From Hygrocybe punicea (taxonomy: Eukaryota; Basidiomycota; Agaricomycetes; Agaricales; Hygrophoraceae), in the NCBI GenBank assembly GCA_963556145.1, contig OY744472.1, forward strand, positions 3,658,001 to 3,722,000: 64,000 nt of DNA, given 5' to 3'. The translations under genes and the position numbers were made by a program. Below, one piece after another: positions 10,994-22,209 of the stretch. Under the pieces are notes generated by a model. The model had not been told where the DNA came from, made no database searches, and saw only the letters and a program-made list of their open reading frames with translations. Position 1 is the first letter of the stretch, and each line of letters begins with the position of its first letter.

Positions 10994-11083
10994 GTGGTTG
11001 AGAGGCAAGAATTTTTCTAAGTCCGTTAACTACCATATATATTCAAAATCCGCGAGAACTGTCAAGATAGGTGCAAACGGCTG
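10994..11083 (-). repeat. Tc1/mariner right inverted repeat with TATA-like promoter
   Basis: This is the mirror copy of 7523-7612. The ATATATATTC box lies upstream of the companion-gene ATG at 10,988. The TA target duplication follows at 11,084-11,085. Confidence 0.8.
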
Positions 11084-11510
11084 TAAATGGATTTTGCATG
11101 GTTTAAAATCATATGCAAAACTTTAACAAGCTACCAAAGATTTTGCAATCATTTTGCATCACACAAAATAGTGCGGTGTCAGCAGTGTTTCGGGATTTAT
11201 CGTACTCCTAGTTCATAGACTACGATCTGGACCCTTCGGGCCCAGATCACCATCACTTCCCCCGTGACGCATGACGTGTGAAACCACAGCTCGCGAACAG
11301 CCATGAATAGACTTGAACAGCAATTCCCCTCGTAATTCCTTTGGTCTATGATCCAGCTTACCTGCCTATAGCCAGCGTCATGACAGTGTGTATCCTTCAA
11401 GCTTCAAACATCGGTGGTATCACTAATTTCAACCTTTCACGACCAGCCATTTCAAAACATAATTAGTCGCTTTGTCAAATTCGCCTTCATCGTCACCACA
11501 TTGACGACCA

Positions 11511-14500
11511 TTGCTGCAGTTGTTGGCAAGTCCTTTGTTTGTCCTTTTCCACCTCTTCTATAAGACTTCGACCAACTCTTCTTCCACAAGGCTCGGATTC
11601 AATTGCGCAATCCTTCCCCACCCCCCGAGTTGGAGGTTAGTCGTGCTAAAAAAAGAAAAACAACCATTTCCTTCTCATCGGTGCGTTATCCAGGATGCCA
11701 GACGATTGGTCGAAGAATATATGCGGATATTGCGTCAAATGCTCAGCGAACATCACTGGTCCGAAAATGAGCACAAAATATTCCGTGACGTCCTTGAGGC
11801 GACTGAACTCTGGAGCCGAGAAGAGGGTGGTGATCGGACCATTCACATGTATCGTGCGCAACTCGATGCACTACGCTCGCGCTGCGATCAGTTTGTTATT
11901 CAACGCGAATTAACGTCACTGCAAAGGACCATAGCAGAGACTTTCCAGCGCTTTCACGATGAAAATGCGAGCACGAGTGACCTCATTGTCTTAATGGCGA
12001 ATCTTTCCAAAATCTTTCCCTCGACTGGTCCTGGGACGTTGGAGGAGATTTGGCGGAAACGGAATGAATTGACGTCTTTGATCGAGCGCTACGATGCTCA
12101 CTCTTCCCGGGCGCTTTCTGGCCCTTCAACCTCGACCTCGCAGGAATCCGACTTTATACTGAACCACGAGACTCTGCGTCAATTTGATGCGGACCATTGG
12201 TCGGCAGGGGTGTACATCGTGTTCAAAATATTGGCGCAGAAAACGACACCCGTCTCAATTACACGCATGCAGGAGATCATTGAATTAACGCCGCCACAAT
12301 CTCTCCATCAAGCAAATTTATTGAGCCGACTCGGGACTGTGCTCCTGTCGCAATTCGAGAAAAGGGGGTGTATCTCACACCTCAATCAAGCCATCGAGTG
12401 CCAGCGGCAAGTTGTACAGATCACTCGCGCAGACAACCCTGCCTATCGAACTATCCTCTCGTTTCTTGTCTTTATGCTAGCCCAACGTTGCAACTATGTC
12501 GGACGCGATATGGTTGTCGGACGCGATGTGGTCGTCGCCGACACAGACCAAATTTTCGAGATCTCCAAAGAATTGATGAAGGGCAGCCCTATGTCCAAGG
12601 TTGCCATAGATATTGGTTCTTCAATGATAATGCGTTACCTATGCACAAACGACTTGAAGGATTTCGAAAATGCCATCAACCATCACCGACTCGTGCTGGC
12701 CCACGCTACGGTTGGCACACACATTCGACCTCTTGTTCTCACCAATCTCGGCACCCTTTGCTTCCATCGCTTTCGCCTGAGCCAGAACTTCAAATGCCTC
12801 CAGCAGAGCCTGGACTACTTACATGAAGCCAAGATGCTCGCATTTGAGGAAAATCGAGGTCGTCGTCAATGTCTAATCTCCCTTGCGCAAGCTTCCCTCT
12901 GTCGTTTCACGGTTTCGAAAGACGTCAAGGACATCGAGAGAGGATTGGAGTGCTATTATGAAGCAGACGGTCTTCCCCCGGTATGTCATGCAGATCGCCT
13001 CGCAGTTCTTGGGGGTATCTGCGATGCGCTAAAGAACAGTTTCCAAACTGCCCGCGATCTATCCAAACTCGACAAAGCATTTCACCGCTTGCGACAGGCT
13101 CTACCGACGGCGCATGGATGTCATCGCAACGACATTCTTAGAGTCCTGAGCATGGCGCACCAGCATCGTTTCGAGCACACGGGCGATGTTACAGATCTTG
13201 ACAATGCCGTCGAGTATCTCAACGAGTTGACTGGTGCAGAAGCTGACAATCCACAAGATATTAATTTACTTGGAATCGTACTCGAGCGGCGCTTTGAACG
13301 TATGGGGTGCGTGGAAGATCTGGAGGGAGCGATCACTCTCCTAAATCGTGCGCGCATAGTCGCCGATACAACCATGCTCCCTGCAGTCCTAGCCAATCTT
13401 GGTCTCTGTCTGAGGCAACGATTCGAACTGTTCCATACCATCTCTGACCTCGATCAAGCTATCAACGTCATTCGAGAGGCCTCAAAGTCTATCCCGACGG
13501 GAATGCTTCGAGCTCTCGCCTTCCCCCTCGCTCTGCGTTTTACAGTATTGCATAATATCAATGACATCAACGAGTCTGTGAACTGCATGGAAGCAGCTGT
13601 CGAGCAAAACGAAATCGAGATGGCTCCTAATGCCCAAGAACGCTTGTTGTCATACCGCGACCTTGCAGTTTCGCTCATGATCCGTTGCAATCACACGGGT
13701 CGGAAGTCAGACGTAGATACAGCAATCCAAGTTCTCCGGAAAGCCCTGGATTGCATGGAGCGTGATGATCAGTATCGCCACACTATCCTCAGGAGGCTTG
13801 GGGACGCCTTGTACACGCGCTTCAGATCCTTTACGAGACTAAATGATGTTTCGGATCTGTCGGATCTGGATGAGGTTATTGAATCGACTCGGAAGGCCCT
13901 AGATCTGGTTCCAGAAGACAATCCGATGCGATGTTTGCATTTCTGCCGAATAGGGGAGGCATTTCTTATCCGCTTCGAATATCTCTCTCATGGTACAGGG
14001 TCGATTGTATATCCTGCTGATGAACTGCGGGCATATCTTGACCAAGCGATCGCAAATCTGGAATTAGCCGTCAAAACCAGCCTGCAAGCCCACGACGACT
14101 TCCAGTTCATCTTAGGCGAAGCATTGATCATACGCTTCAAACATTTTGGTCAGAGCCAAGATCTCGACGACGCAGTACAAAGTTTTCGTATCTGTTCACT
14201 GTCGCCCTATGTCACTCCAGGATGTAGACTGCGGGCCACGGAACAGTGGGCCACCGAGATGCATAAGCAATGCAATTGGACTTCTGCACGTGAGGGTTAT
14301 GACGCTGCTGTACCTCTTCTGTCTCAAGTGGCTTGGATGGGCCTGGATCCCTTTTCTCGCTTGAGCAAACTGTCCTCATCGACTCCGCGGACACTGGCAA
14401 GTGATGCTGCCGCTTGCTATATCCAAATCAGCGCCAATGAGTTGCGTAACTCCAACACTTCCGCCTATCAGGATGCGCTCGAAAAAGCTGTCGAACACCT

Positions 14501-15929
14501 CGACTATGGAAGGTCCATTTTTTGGGGTCAGGGTTCACAACTTCAAACAGACATGGAGCAGTTGCGATCATTGGACCAGGATTTAGCCAGGGAATTCGAT
14601 AGCATCATTCCAATATTGAAACAAGGCCTTTATGAAGACGTCTCATCATTTCAACGGAATCTATGGCTCGCCCCTTTGCAACCCCATGCACGTCTTCCGT
14701 CAGAGCAAGTTGCCCAAACTCATCGCCGGGTTGTAGAGAAGTGGGATGGCCTGCTCACCAGAGCCCGAAAGATCTCTGGATTTGAGGATTTCCTATGCCC
14801 ATTGACGTTTTCCAAGCTCCGCCGTGTATCTGAGAAAGGTGTGGTCGTCATTATCAACACCAGCTGCTTCCGAAACGATGCCATAATTATCGACTCCAGT
14901 GGAATGCTACACCTTTTACCTCTTCCAGACTCCCCTAAAGAACGCGATTATGATCCATATTCCGACAATCTACATGATTTGGGACGCGAGTTCATCGACA
15001 GTCTAACGGCATATGGCCAGACTCGTGTTGACAAGATATTCAATGACGCACTGAAGAGAACATTGCATGACATCTGGGTCATGATTGGGACTCCTGTCCT
15101 CCGTGAACTTGTCACGATTGGAGAGCTGCAAGATGGGCCAGATGCCCCTGTGCCTCGTGTTTGGTGGTGCTTGACAGGCTTTCTCACATTCTTGCCAATC
15201 CACGCAGCGCGTCCGTCTGGAAGGCGACGCGAACCTGACATGCTTGAGAGAGTTATCTCATCCTATACACCAACGTTATCTGCGCTACTTCGTTCCCAGG
15301 ATAACCGCGACCACTCTTCCAACGACTTTCGGTTCCTAGCAGTCAACCAGTCTCGTACGCCTGGAATGGAATATCTACCCGGTTCTCAGGATGAAATGGA
15401 AGTCCTTCGCGAGATTGCGGGATCAGAAAGTTTCACTTTCGTTGATGAGAAGGATGCCACCATTACTAGGATCTCAACCGATTTGTCACGATACACCTGG
15501 ACCCACTTTGCATGTCATGGCTATCAGGATACGATGAACCCAATCCGGAGTGCGTTGGTCTTGCAGGATGGTCCACTTCTTATGTCGAAAATCTCGCAGA
15601 TGTCCCTCACCCATGCTGAGTTTGCAATGCTCTTGGCTTGTCAAACAGCAGCGGGTGTACCTGGCTTGCCCAATGAAGCCATCCACATTGTAGCGAGCTT
15701 GCAATTTGCTGGGTTCCAGAGCATCATTGGCGCTATGTGGGGTATCCAGGATAGTTGTGGTCCTAAACTAGCCAAGGCTGTCTACAAGCACCTGTTTAGG
15801 AAAGACAAGGAGCTCCGACCTGATCCTAGTGAAGCAGCGGAAGCATTACGCGTTGCTGTTCTAGAATTGCGCAAGGGGCATTTGAACAATCCTAACTACT
15901 GGGTACCTTTCATTCATTTTGGAGCCTGA
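11511..15929 (+). CDS. TPR-CHAT protein, putative caspase/separase-like protease
   Basis: This 1472-codon frame has no internal stop. About residues 250-1000 are degenerate TPR-type helical repeats (units like DLDQAIN...A...RFELFHTISDLD). The C-terminal 300 residues form a CHAT domain: WWCLTGFLTFLPIHAA, then THFACHG with the putative catalytic His at 1336, then MLLACQTAAG with the putative Cys at 1377, and a closing helix with NYWVPFIHFG. CHAT peptidases belong to the caspase-like clan. Large families of TPR-CHAT proteins are common in Agaricomycetes, where their targets are unknown; roles in incompatibility or cell death are only proposed. The first 60 residues are doubtful. A GTTAGT...ATCCAG intron at about 11,637-11,694 (58 bp, with CATTTCCTTC before it) fits better, so the true start probably lies upstream in another frame. 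Confidence 0.85.
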   Translation: MLQLLASPLFVLFHLFYKTSTNSSSTRLGFNCAILPHPPSWRLVVLKKEKQPFPSHRCVIQDARRLVEEYMRILRQMLSEHHWSENEHKIFRDVLEATELWSREEGGDRTIHMYRAQLDALRSRCDQFVIQRELTSLQRTIAETFQRFHDENASTSDLIVLMANLSKIFPSTGPGTLEEIWRKRNELTSLIERYDAHSSRALSGPSTSTSQESDFILNHETLRQFDADHWSAGVYIVFKILAQKTTPVSITRMQEIIELTPPQSLHQANLLSRLGTVLLSQFEKRGCISHLNQAIECQRQVVQITRADNPAYRTILSFLVFMLAQRCNYVGRDMVVGRDVVVADTDQIFEISKELMKGSPMSKVAIDIGSSMIMRYLCTNDLKDFENAINHHRLVLAHATVGTHIRPLVLTNLGTLCFHRFRLSQNFKCLQQSLDYLHEAKMLAFEENRGRRQCLISLAQASLCRFTVSKDVKDIERGLECYYEADGLPPVCHADRLAVLGGICDALKNSFQTARDLSKLDKAFHRLRQALPTAHGCHRNDILRVLSMAHQHRFEHTGDVTDLDNAVEYLNELTGAEADNPQDINLLGIVLERRFERMGCVEDLEGAITLLNRARIVADTTMLPAVLANLGLCLRQRFELFHTISDLDQAINVIREASKSIPTGMLRALAFPLALRFTVLHNINDINESVNCMEAAVEQNEIEMAPNAQERLLSYRDLAVSLMIRCNHTGRKSDVDTAIQVLRKALDCMERDDQYRHTILRRLGDALYTRFRSFTRLNDVSDLSDLDEVIESTRKALDLVPEDNPMRCLHFCRIGEAFLIRFEYLSHGTGSIVYPADELRAYLDQAIANLELAVKTSLQAHDDFQFILGEALIIRFKHFGQSQDLDDAVQSFRICSLSPYVTPGCRLRATEQWATEMHKQCNWTSAREGYDAAVPLLSQVAWMGLDPFSRLSKLSSSTPRTLASDAAACYIQISANELRNSNTSAYQDALEKAVEHLDYGRSIFWGQGSQLQTDMEQLRSLDQDLAREFDSIIPILKQGLYEDVSSFQRNLWLAPLQPHARLPSEQVAQTHRRVVEKWDGLLTRARKISGFEDFLCPLTFSKLRRVSEKGVVVIINTSCFRNDAIIIDSSGMLHLLPLPDSPKERDYDPYSDNLHDLGREFIDSLTAYGQTRVDKIFNDALKRTLHDIWVMIGTPVLRELVTIGELQDGPDAPVPRVWWCLTGFLTFLPIHAARPSGRRREPDMLERVISSYTPTLSALLRSQDNRDHSSNDFRFLAVNQSRTPGMEYLPGSQDEMEVLREIAGSESFTFVDEKDATITRISTDLSRYTWTHFACHGYQDTMNPIRSALVLQDGPLLMSKISQMSLTHAEFAMLLACQTAAGVPGLPNEAIHIVASLQFAGFQSIIGAMWGIQDSCGPKLAKAVYKHLFRKDKELRPDPSEAAEALRVAVLELRKGHLNNPNYWVPFIHFGA

Positions 15930-16195
15930 GGTTAATGGCAGTGAAGGTTCATATTTTCAGTTCTTTTCTTGACTCGAACCCTTTTTGAAGTACTGCTGGA
16001 CATCTTTTGACAAGGCTGGAAAGAAAGAAGTTATTTTACACTACATTTCTAAGGGTACCCTTATGTATCATATGATCATGCATAGCCATAGCCAGATGTA
16101 TATATAGTATCTTCCTGTTGTATTAGAAATACTACAGTGTACCTTGGCTTATCTATTGCTTATCACTTTCCCTCAGAGTCTCTCACCAGACATAC
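15930..16195. other. 3' flank of the CHAT gene
   Basis: This is AT-rich sequence after the stop codon. AATAAA-like signals are not clear, and I see no gene. Confidence 0.5.
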
Positions 16196-16760
16196 CAGTA
16201 TTCACCAGTCATTTTCATCATGCACATACAACACTCAAGTTGTGCTGAGCACTTGTTGAACACTCATCATTGCTCATCAAATGCTGGACACCAAGGATTT
16301 GACACCTGTCAAATGCTCAGTGAACACACACAGCAGTTGATGCTGAATATCCCTGAGTATTCAACACCAAACACTCAGTGAACACTGGACAATGATTGTT
16401 TGACAAGCATTTGGCAAGTGTTTGACACTGAATGCTTAAGTCACAAGCATTCAGTGACTGTTCAACACTGAGTGCTCAAGTCACAAGTGCTCAATGGGCG
16501 ATTGGCATTCAACACCAAATGCTCATGTTACAATTGCCCAAGGACCAATTGATCACACTAGTGATACTCAGTGACCTGAATATTCTGACCCTTTTAGCTC
16601 AGTGGTTTGGATTGGCTAGTGCTGTGCCTTTTCTTAACAGCTTAAGTCACAAGCATTTGGTGAGTGTTCAACACCAAAGGTTCAAGCACAAGCATTTTAC
16701 AAGCATTTGGGAAGTGTTCAACACTGAATGCTCAGGGTACAAATGCTCAGTGAGTAGTGA
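16196..16760. repeat. Degenerate short-period repeat (AAGCATTYGGTGAGTGTTCAAC type)
   Basis: Variants of CAAGTCACAAGCATTCAGTG and GTTCAACACTGAATGCTC recur many times in both orientations over about 560 bp. The copies are too diverged to give a fixed period. No coding signal is present. Confidence 0.7.
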
Positions 16761-17330
16761 TATGCATGGGTAACCCTGATGTACCTGTACCTATCAAAAA
16801 GCTAGTTACATGCTCCCAGAACCTGGCCCCCACATTCCAGGGTGTGCCTGGACCTGCTCCCTTATTGGCCAGTTGGACCCAAGGGGGTGTTGGATTGGGA
16901 ATTTCCAATATACACTATGTTTACATCATGTGTATATATTTTTGCCAGATAGGGGTGTGACCAGCTGAATAAACTCATACTGTTTTACATCCAAATGAGT
17001 CTACATCTTTACTGCTAAAAACGAGGACATCACACTCTACCACGCATTCCTTAGTAGTCCTTAAGGACTCCTCAAGGACTCCTCTGCTAAATTGCAAGGA
17101 GGCCTTGATTTCCTTACCATAGAAACTTTTTCCTCAAGGAGTTTGTAAGGACTCCTTGGCCCTCCTAAGGACTCCTGACCAAGGAGTAACTAGGGAGTCC
17201 TCAAGGAGTCCTGAGGAGGATTCCTCCCCAAGTAGCATTACCCGAAGTTCTCATTACATATGTATTAATTATTATTATTGCTAGTACTACTATTATTTAA
17301 TGAGGCAGTATGCCCCAAATTAGATAGTGG
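16761..17330. repeat. Unannotated stretch with palindromic AAGGACTCCTTG repeats
   Basis: From 17,040 to 17,240 the sequence consists of direct and inverted variants of AAGGACTCCT/AGGAGTCCTT (about ten copies). They can fold on themselves, like the end of a foldback or MITE. The rest shows no gene. Confidence 0.6.
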
Positions 17331-17439
17331 ATTGTGGCGGGTTTATATACCTTTATTTGGTGCACGGACCATTTGTGGAAACACGTCAACAAACGAGGTC
17401 ACATGACAATCAACAACCTCGCATCTCACCACCCAACGC

Positions 17440-17448
17440 CCCACACCA

Positions 17449-17481
<33 letters not shown>

Positions 17482-18470
17482 TTCACGACGCGGACGAACG
17501 CAGGCGGCCACGGAGGGGGTGGTGATGTGCCCACCCCCACCTCAGTATGTTTTTTTTATTTTTTATTTTTATATTCTGTTACTGACTATTTCCTACGAGG
17601 TCCACGCCCACGCCCACGGGAACGAGAATGAGAACGTGGATGGGAACACAACCGGGAATGAGAATGGGGGAACGGGCATGGAGGGGGTGGTGATGTGCCC
17701 ACCCCCTCATCAGTATGTTTTTTTAATTTTTTAATTTTTATATTCTTGTTACTGACTATTACCTACGACGTCCACAAGAATGGGAACGCAACGGGGACGG
17801 GAACGGGAGTGGGAACAGGAGCAGGAACCGGAACCAGCAACAGCAACTTCACGTGGACGAATGCAGGCGGCCACGGCGGGGGTGGTAATGTGCCCACCCC
17901 CGCATGGGTATGTTTTGTATTGATGTTTTCATTTTATATTGTGTTACTGACTATTACCCACGATGCCCACGCCCACGGCGAGGGACAGCCAATGGCCAGC
18001 AACAACCCCCAGACCACCGCGATGCGAACAAACAGGGAGATGGGAACGACGGGAAAGGGGAAGGAGGCTGGACCCCAACCGCAACACCCAGTGCAACAGC
18101 AGCAGCGACCACCGCGGCAACAGCAGCAGCAGCAGCAACAGACAACGGCAGCAGCCCAGTGGCAACAGCAACGGCAGCAGCAGCAGCAGCGACAACGGCA
18201 GCAGCAGCAGCAGCGACAACGGCAGCAGCAGCAGCAGCGACAACGGCAGCAGCGGCATGACAACGGCAGCAACAGGCGGCGGTCCCCCTCTATCCTTTCC
18301 CCTTCCCCCTTCCTTTCCCTCTCCCTTCCCCCTTCTGTCTCCCTTTCTGTCTCCCTTCCCGTCTCCCTTCCCGTCTTCCTCCTTCCTGTCTCTCTCCTCT
18401 GCCCATTCTTCCTCCCCATTCCCCCTCTATTTTTCCTTCTCCTGTATTAGTTTTAATTGTTTAATTAATT
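17440..18470. repeat. GC-rich low-complexity region with three intron-like modules
   Basis: CAG/CAA-rich stretches (17,450-17,480 and 18,090-18,255) flank three modules. Each starts GGTGATGTGCCCACCCCC and carries GTATGTTTT...T-rich...TACTGACTATT at about 17,545, 17,715 and 17,908. These look like intron donors with branch sites, separated by purine-rich GGGAACGGGAA sequence. Long frames through the Gln-rich part are composition artefacts. The style matches the interiors of the hAT elements here, but I could not find terminal repeats. Confidence 0.55.
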
Positions 18471-18507
18471 TGTGAAATATTAAGAATTCTTTGATTTAAA
18501 GTCATTA

Positions 18508-18783
18508 CAGCCGATTTGGAAATGGATGACCAAATCAACTTTTTTTTTTTGGTAACTTTTGCCCTTCACCTAGCCACATTCCAATTTTCATAGGCTTCAC
18601 ATTTCTCATATGTCTCTCAATGAATTTATAACTTGAATTTCTATGTGATTTCAGCAATTCTCTTGGTGTCACATGACATGGACGGTTATGGTAATACAGC
18701 TGGCCCGGTGGTTGCCAGTCTCAAAAAAAAAAAAGTTACCAAAAAAAAAAAGTTGATTTGGTCATCCATTTCCGAATTGGCTG
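18508..18783. mobile_element. TA-flanked MITE, Tc1/mariner type
   Basis: This 276-bp element has inverted repeats of about 55 bp (CAGCCGATTTGGAAATGGATG... and its complement) flanked by TA on both sides. The ends start CAGCC, as do those of the Tc1/mariner element at 7523. It has no coding capacity. Homopolymer runs of T/A (11-12 bases) lie inside each arm. Confidence 0.8.
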
Positions 18784-18873
18784 TAATAGTTAAAACAAAC
18801 CAGCTATTATATGGCAACTGTGTCTGTGGAGTGAAACGGTAAGAACTGACCTTCAATCCTGTTCAGGACTTTA

Positions 18874-19255
18874 CAGTGTTCAATGGCTCCTTTGAACACT
18901 ACCAGTCCTTTGAACACCCTAATAGAATTGATTCTGTACTGATTTCTACCGCTAAAAAGTGTTCTAATTCCTTCAGTGCATCATCTGAACCTTTCTGGAC
19001 ATTGATTTTTATTCAGAACCACCAATAAAATTAGAAACTGAATATTCACAAAGCAGAGAGAAATCTGATCACTCCTTGAACACTAATGTGTTGATCATAA
19101 AACATTCAAATATTAACAGATTTCTTGGAAAATTGGTATGAGACGTCTTGAAATATATGAGCAACTTCTGGTCTGCTCAAATTTTGTTCAAGATAATTGG
19201 CTACTTGTGGCATTTTAGGTTAATTTTTTGTGTTCAAAGGAGCCATTGAATACTG
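18874..19255. mobile_element. TA-flanked MITE, second family
   Basis: Ends CAGTGTTCAATGGCTCCTTT and CAGTATTCAATGGCTCCTTT (complement) enclose 382 bp with TA on both sides (18,872-18,873 and 19,256-19,257). The AT-rich interior has no open frame of note. Confidence 0.75.
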
Positions 19256-19257
19256 TA

Positions 19258-21237
19258 CCTGAATTGTATGAGAATGAGTGGCAAATATATGAAACTATTA
19301 TAAAACAGATAACATTCCCATGTGACTTCTAAACCAAAGACACAATTGAATGAGAAAAGCAAAATAGCCTGTGAACATGGTGGTTTGAAATTTTTGGCAT
19401 TGTTCCAATATAATTGCAATTGACTCCTGGCCTTTAAATGATTCATCAGTTCATCCTTAGAAAGTCCATCTTGTGTTCGTCTTGTACATGTGGACTAGCC
19501 AAATTTTGAAAAGGACTGAAGGTGAACTGAAGTTGGACTTCATCTGGGCTTAGTCCATTTTAGGTGAACTAAAATGGATATTGTGGAGATGGTGGACTCC
19601 TACTACATCTCTATTGATTCAAACTTATTGATCAATTGGATTCAACTTGCTGTCAAGTTGGATCATGTGGTCCTAACCATTATACACATTTTGTGGAGTG
19701 GACTCTTACCACTACATTAACCCCCAAGTTAAACACTCTGGTGCCAAAATGGCATAATCCAGCACCTCTTGAAGAAACAGAAATGAAACTTAAGGAGCAT
19801 TGTGAGTGTGCTTTTAGCACTTGAAGAAGTGATCTTCTTGTATCCATCTCCAACTCCAATGTATGACTCTGAAAGCATATGCGCAGTGGAATACTCAGTT
19901 GTGTAGCTTTGAGTTAATTCTCAACAGAATGACTATTAATAATAATAATTTCAAGTGGTTTTTGCATACTATGTCTTTTATTCATAGTCAAAAGATTATA
20001 GAAAAGTAAAAGGAAAAACAGATGAGGGAGTGGACTTTGATGATAATGAAGAAGAAGAGGCAGATATTGAAATTGACAGGAGGATTGACTGGATTGGAGT
20101 GACTGATAACTTTGGTCAATATGACTTGATATTAACTGATATGAGTCAGAATGGGGGTTCAAACAAATATGCATTCTGGCGAAAGACCCAGGAGATATGT
20201 TGTCATCTTTGGAGAAGATAATCCATGGCTTCAAAAAGTGGTTTATAAAACTCAGCCTTACGATCAGATCAGAAAGCTGTTGATCCAGTAGAGTCCAATT
20301 ACTTTATGGCCTTTGATTCATTGATGTGGAAACAATCTGGCCTCTCATGGATTGGTGATTGCTTGAGCCCTTGCAACATATCTTGCCCAGTAACAGTGGG
20401 GGAGCCCATGTGCTAAAGGTCCAATCCCAGTGGATGGGCCGAGATGGGCCGAGATAATATCCAGACCTATTGGATTGGATGGGCCGAGATGAGCCGAGAT
20501 ATTCTTTTCCCTTCACATTGCATGGGCCCAGAAAGTTAGAAATAATGATTCCCCACTAGAATTAGATGGGCCGAGTTTAGGTAGGCTATTGATTTCCCAA
20601 TAGCATTGGGTGGGCCCAAATGGGGTGAGATATTTTTGGCTCAAAACCAAGTAGGAGCGCCCCCACCATTTTCAACCAATGGCCTCGAACTTCAACACTA
20701 GCCGCGACGGATCGGGCGTGCAGCAATGAATGTGATGGAGGCAACGTGGTGGGTTGCCCATGGCAGTGGCGTCGTCAATGGTGTCGTTGTTGTCAAGGTA
20801 TCATCGCTGGAACTGCTGCCATCACCACCCTCACGCAACTTGATGACGGGACCGATTGGGACAGCAAAACCCATGACGGGGCTGCTGGGGACATCAAAAA
20901 TGATGTCCCCCATGTTTTTATTAATGGTGGAATACAGGGAGGGCCGTGGGGGGCCCAATGGCGCAGGTGAGTACCCACCCATTCCTGCTCTTTCCCCCAT
21001 TTAATGACCCCTCCCTGCTCCTCATTTGGGGCCGGGAACCCTCCCCCACCCCTCTCCTTACTCCGGTCACCACCCATCTCGTTTACCGGCCACTTCCCCA
21101 CCACCCACTTCCACCACCCCAGGCTGGCCATCCTTCCCCGCTCCCTGTGTCCTTCCTGCCCCTCTGGTGCCCTTACCCATCACCAGTGGACCCGATGCGA
21201 CACCTCTGTGAAGGTGAGTACCCACCAGTTCAATGGT
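19258..21237. other. Gene-poor stretch with fragments and short repeats
   Basis: I see no complete gene. An acidic open stretch at 20,030-20,221 (DFDDNEEEEADIEIDRRIDW) may be a gene fragment. Near 20,430-20,500 GATGGGCCGAGAT repeats several times. From 20,700 to 21,237 the DNA is GC-rich with two GTGAGTACCCACC donor-like motifs (20,966 and 21,214), in the same style as the hAT interiors. The last lies just before element 3. Confidence 0.45.
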
Positions 21238-22209
21238 TAGGGATGACCACGGGTTTGGGTCAACCCGCGGTATAACCAAAACGGGTTGCGCGGGTATGGG
21301 TAGGGTGTTTGGTTTCGTCACCCGTGACCATACCGTGACCCATACCCGCGGTTTGGCGGTGTGTCAAGGGTTCATCACACAACCACCACAACCACCTCAA
21401 CGGCTATGACCAAGGGCGAGCAAGCGCGCGGTGACCAGATGACCGACCGGAACAGTCAAAGGAAGGAGCAGGGAAGCGGCCGGGGGGTGGTGCTCCCGTT
21501 TCCCGGCCTAGGTAAGTCTCAATTTCTGATCAAGTAATGAACTGTAGCTAACTACGCTATGACAACAACAACAGCAGCATGGGGCAACAGCACACAACAA
21601 CAACGATGCGTTGCCCTCTCGTCCACCTCGCAGACATGCAACAACAACAACGTGTCGCCCTCTCGTCCACCTCGCGGACACGCAACAACAACGCGTGCCC
21701 CTCTCGTCCACCTCGCGGACAAGCAACAATGACGATGCACCCCCTCTCGTCCACCTCGTGGACACGCAACAACAACAACAACGCGTCCCCCGGTCCGGGC
21801 CTTTGTCCACCTCATGGACACGCAACAACAACGCGTCCCCCTTCATCCACCTCGCGGACATGCAACGGCGACAATGGCGACGCGTCCCCCTCTCATCCCC
21901 CTCTTGTCCACCTCGCAGACGCGCTACAACGCGTCCGACGGCACATGCCCCCCTTGTTCCCCATGTTGATCACCTTGTGGACAAGCACATCGCGTCAATT
22001 GACGCCGGCGCTGCATCTGCAAGGTTGCAGAGCAGAACGGGGGCTGTGGTGGACGGCGGGACACGACGGTACACCACAGGTAAGGTGTACCGTCGTGACC
22101 TGTGGATGTTCGGGTGCGGTGCGGGTCAAAACCGCCCCGGGTAAGGTGTTCACGGGTACAGGTGCAGTGTCAGCCAAGCCGACCCGTTCAAGACCCGTGG
22201 TCATCCCTA
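21238..22209. mobile_element. hAT-type non-autonomous element 3
   Basis: Ends TAGGGATGACCACGGGT are present in both orientations over 972 bp. The 8-bp target duplication TCAATGGT is perfect (21,230-21,237 and 22,210-22,217), so this is a young insertion. It is a sister of element 2 in inverted orientation, with the same minisatellite of CACCTCGCGGACACGCAAC units, the same intron-like cassette (donor GTAAGTCTC at 21,512, branch GCTAACTAC near 21,547) and the same GCGTCAATTGACGC hairpin (about 21,990). It carries no transposase. Confidence 0.92.

Larger units (their letters stand above)
7523..11083 (+). mobile_element. Two-gene Tc1/mariner-type element
   Basis: Two 90-bp inverted repeats (7523-7612 and 10,994-11,083) differ at one base and start CAGCCGTTTGCACC. 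Both ends are flanked by TA (7521-7522 and 11,084-11,085), the Tc1/mariner target. Inside are a DDE transposase on the plus strand and a second, convergent gene on the minus strand. Each gene begins within a few bases of the inner edge of its inverted repeat. A hAT element (7734-8618) later landed in the transposase. Total length is 3561 bp, about 2.67 kb without the hAT insert. Confidence 0.85.

Noticed and set aside
17695..18450. Gln-rich 251-codon frame
   Set aside because: It is a CAG/CAA low-complexity tract with intron-like modules inside; frames are long because of composition.
20030..20221. Acidic 63-codon gene
   Set aside because: It has no introns, domain or flanking signals that support it; a fragment at best.
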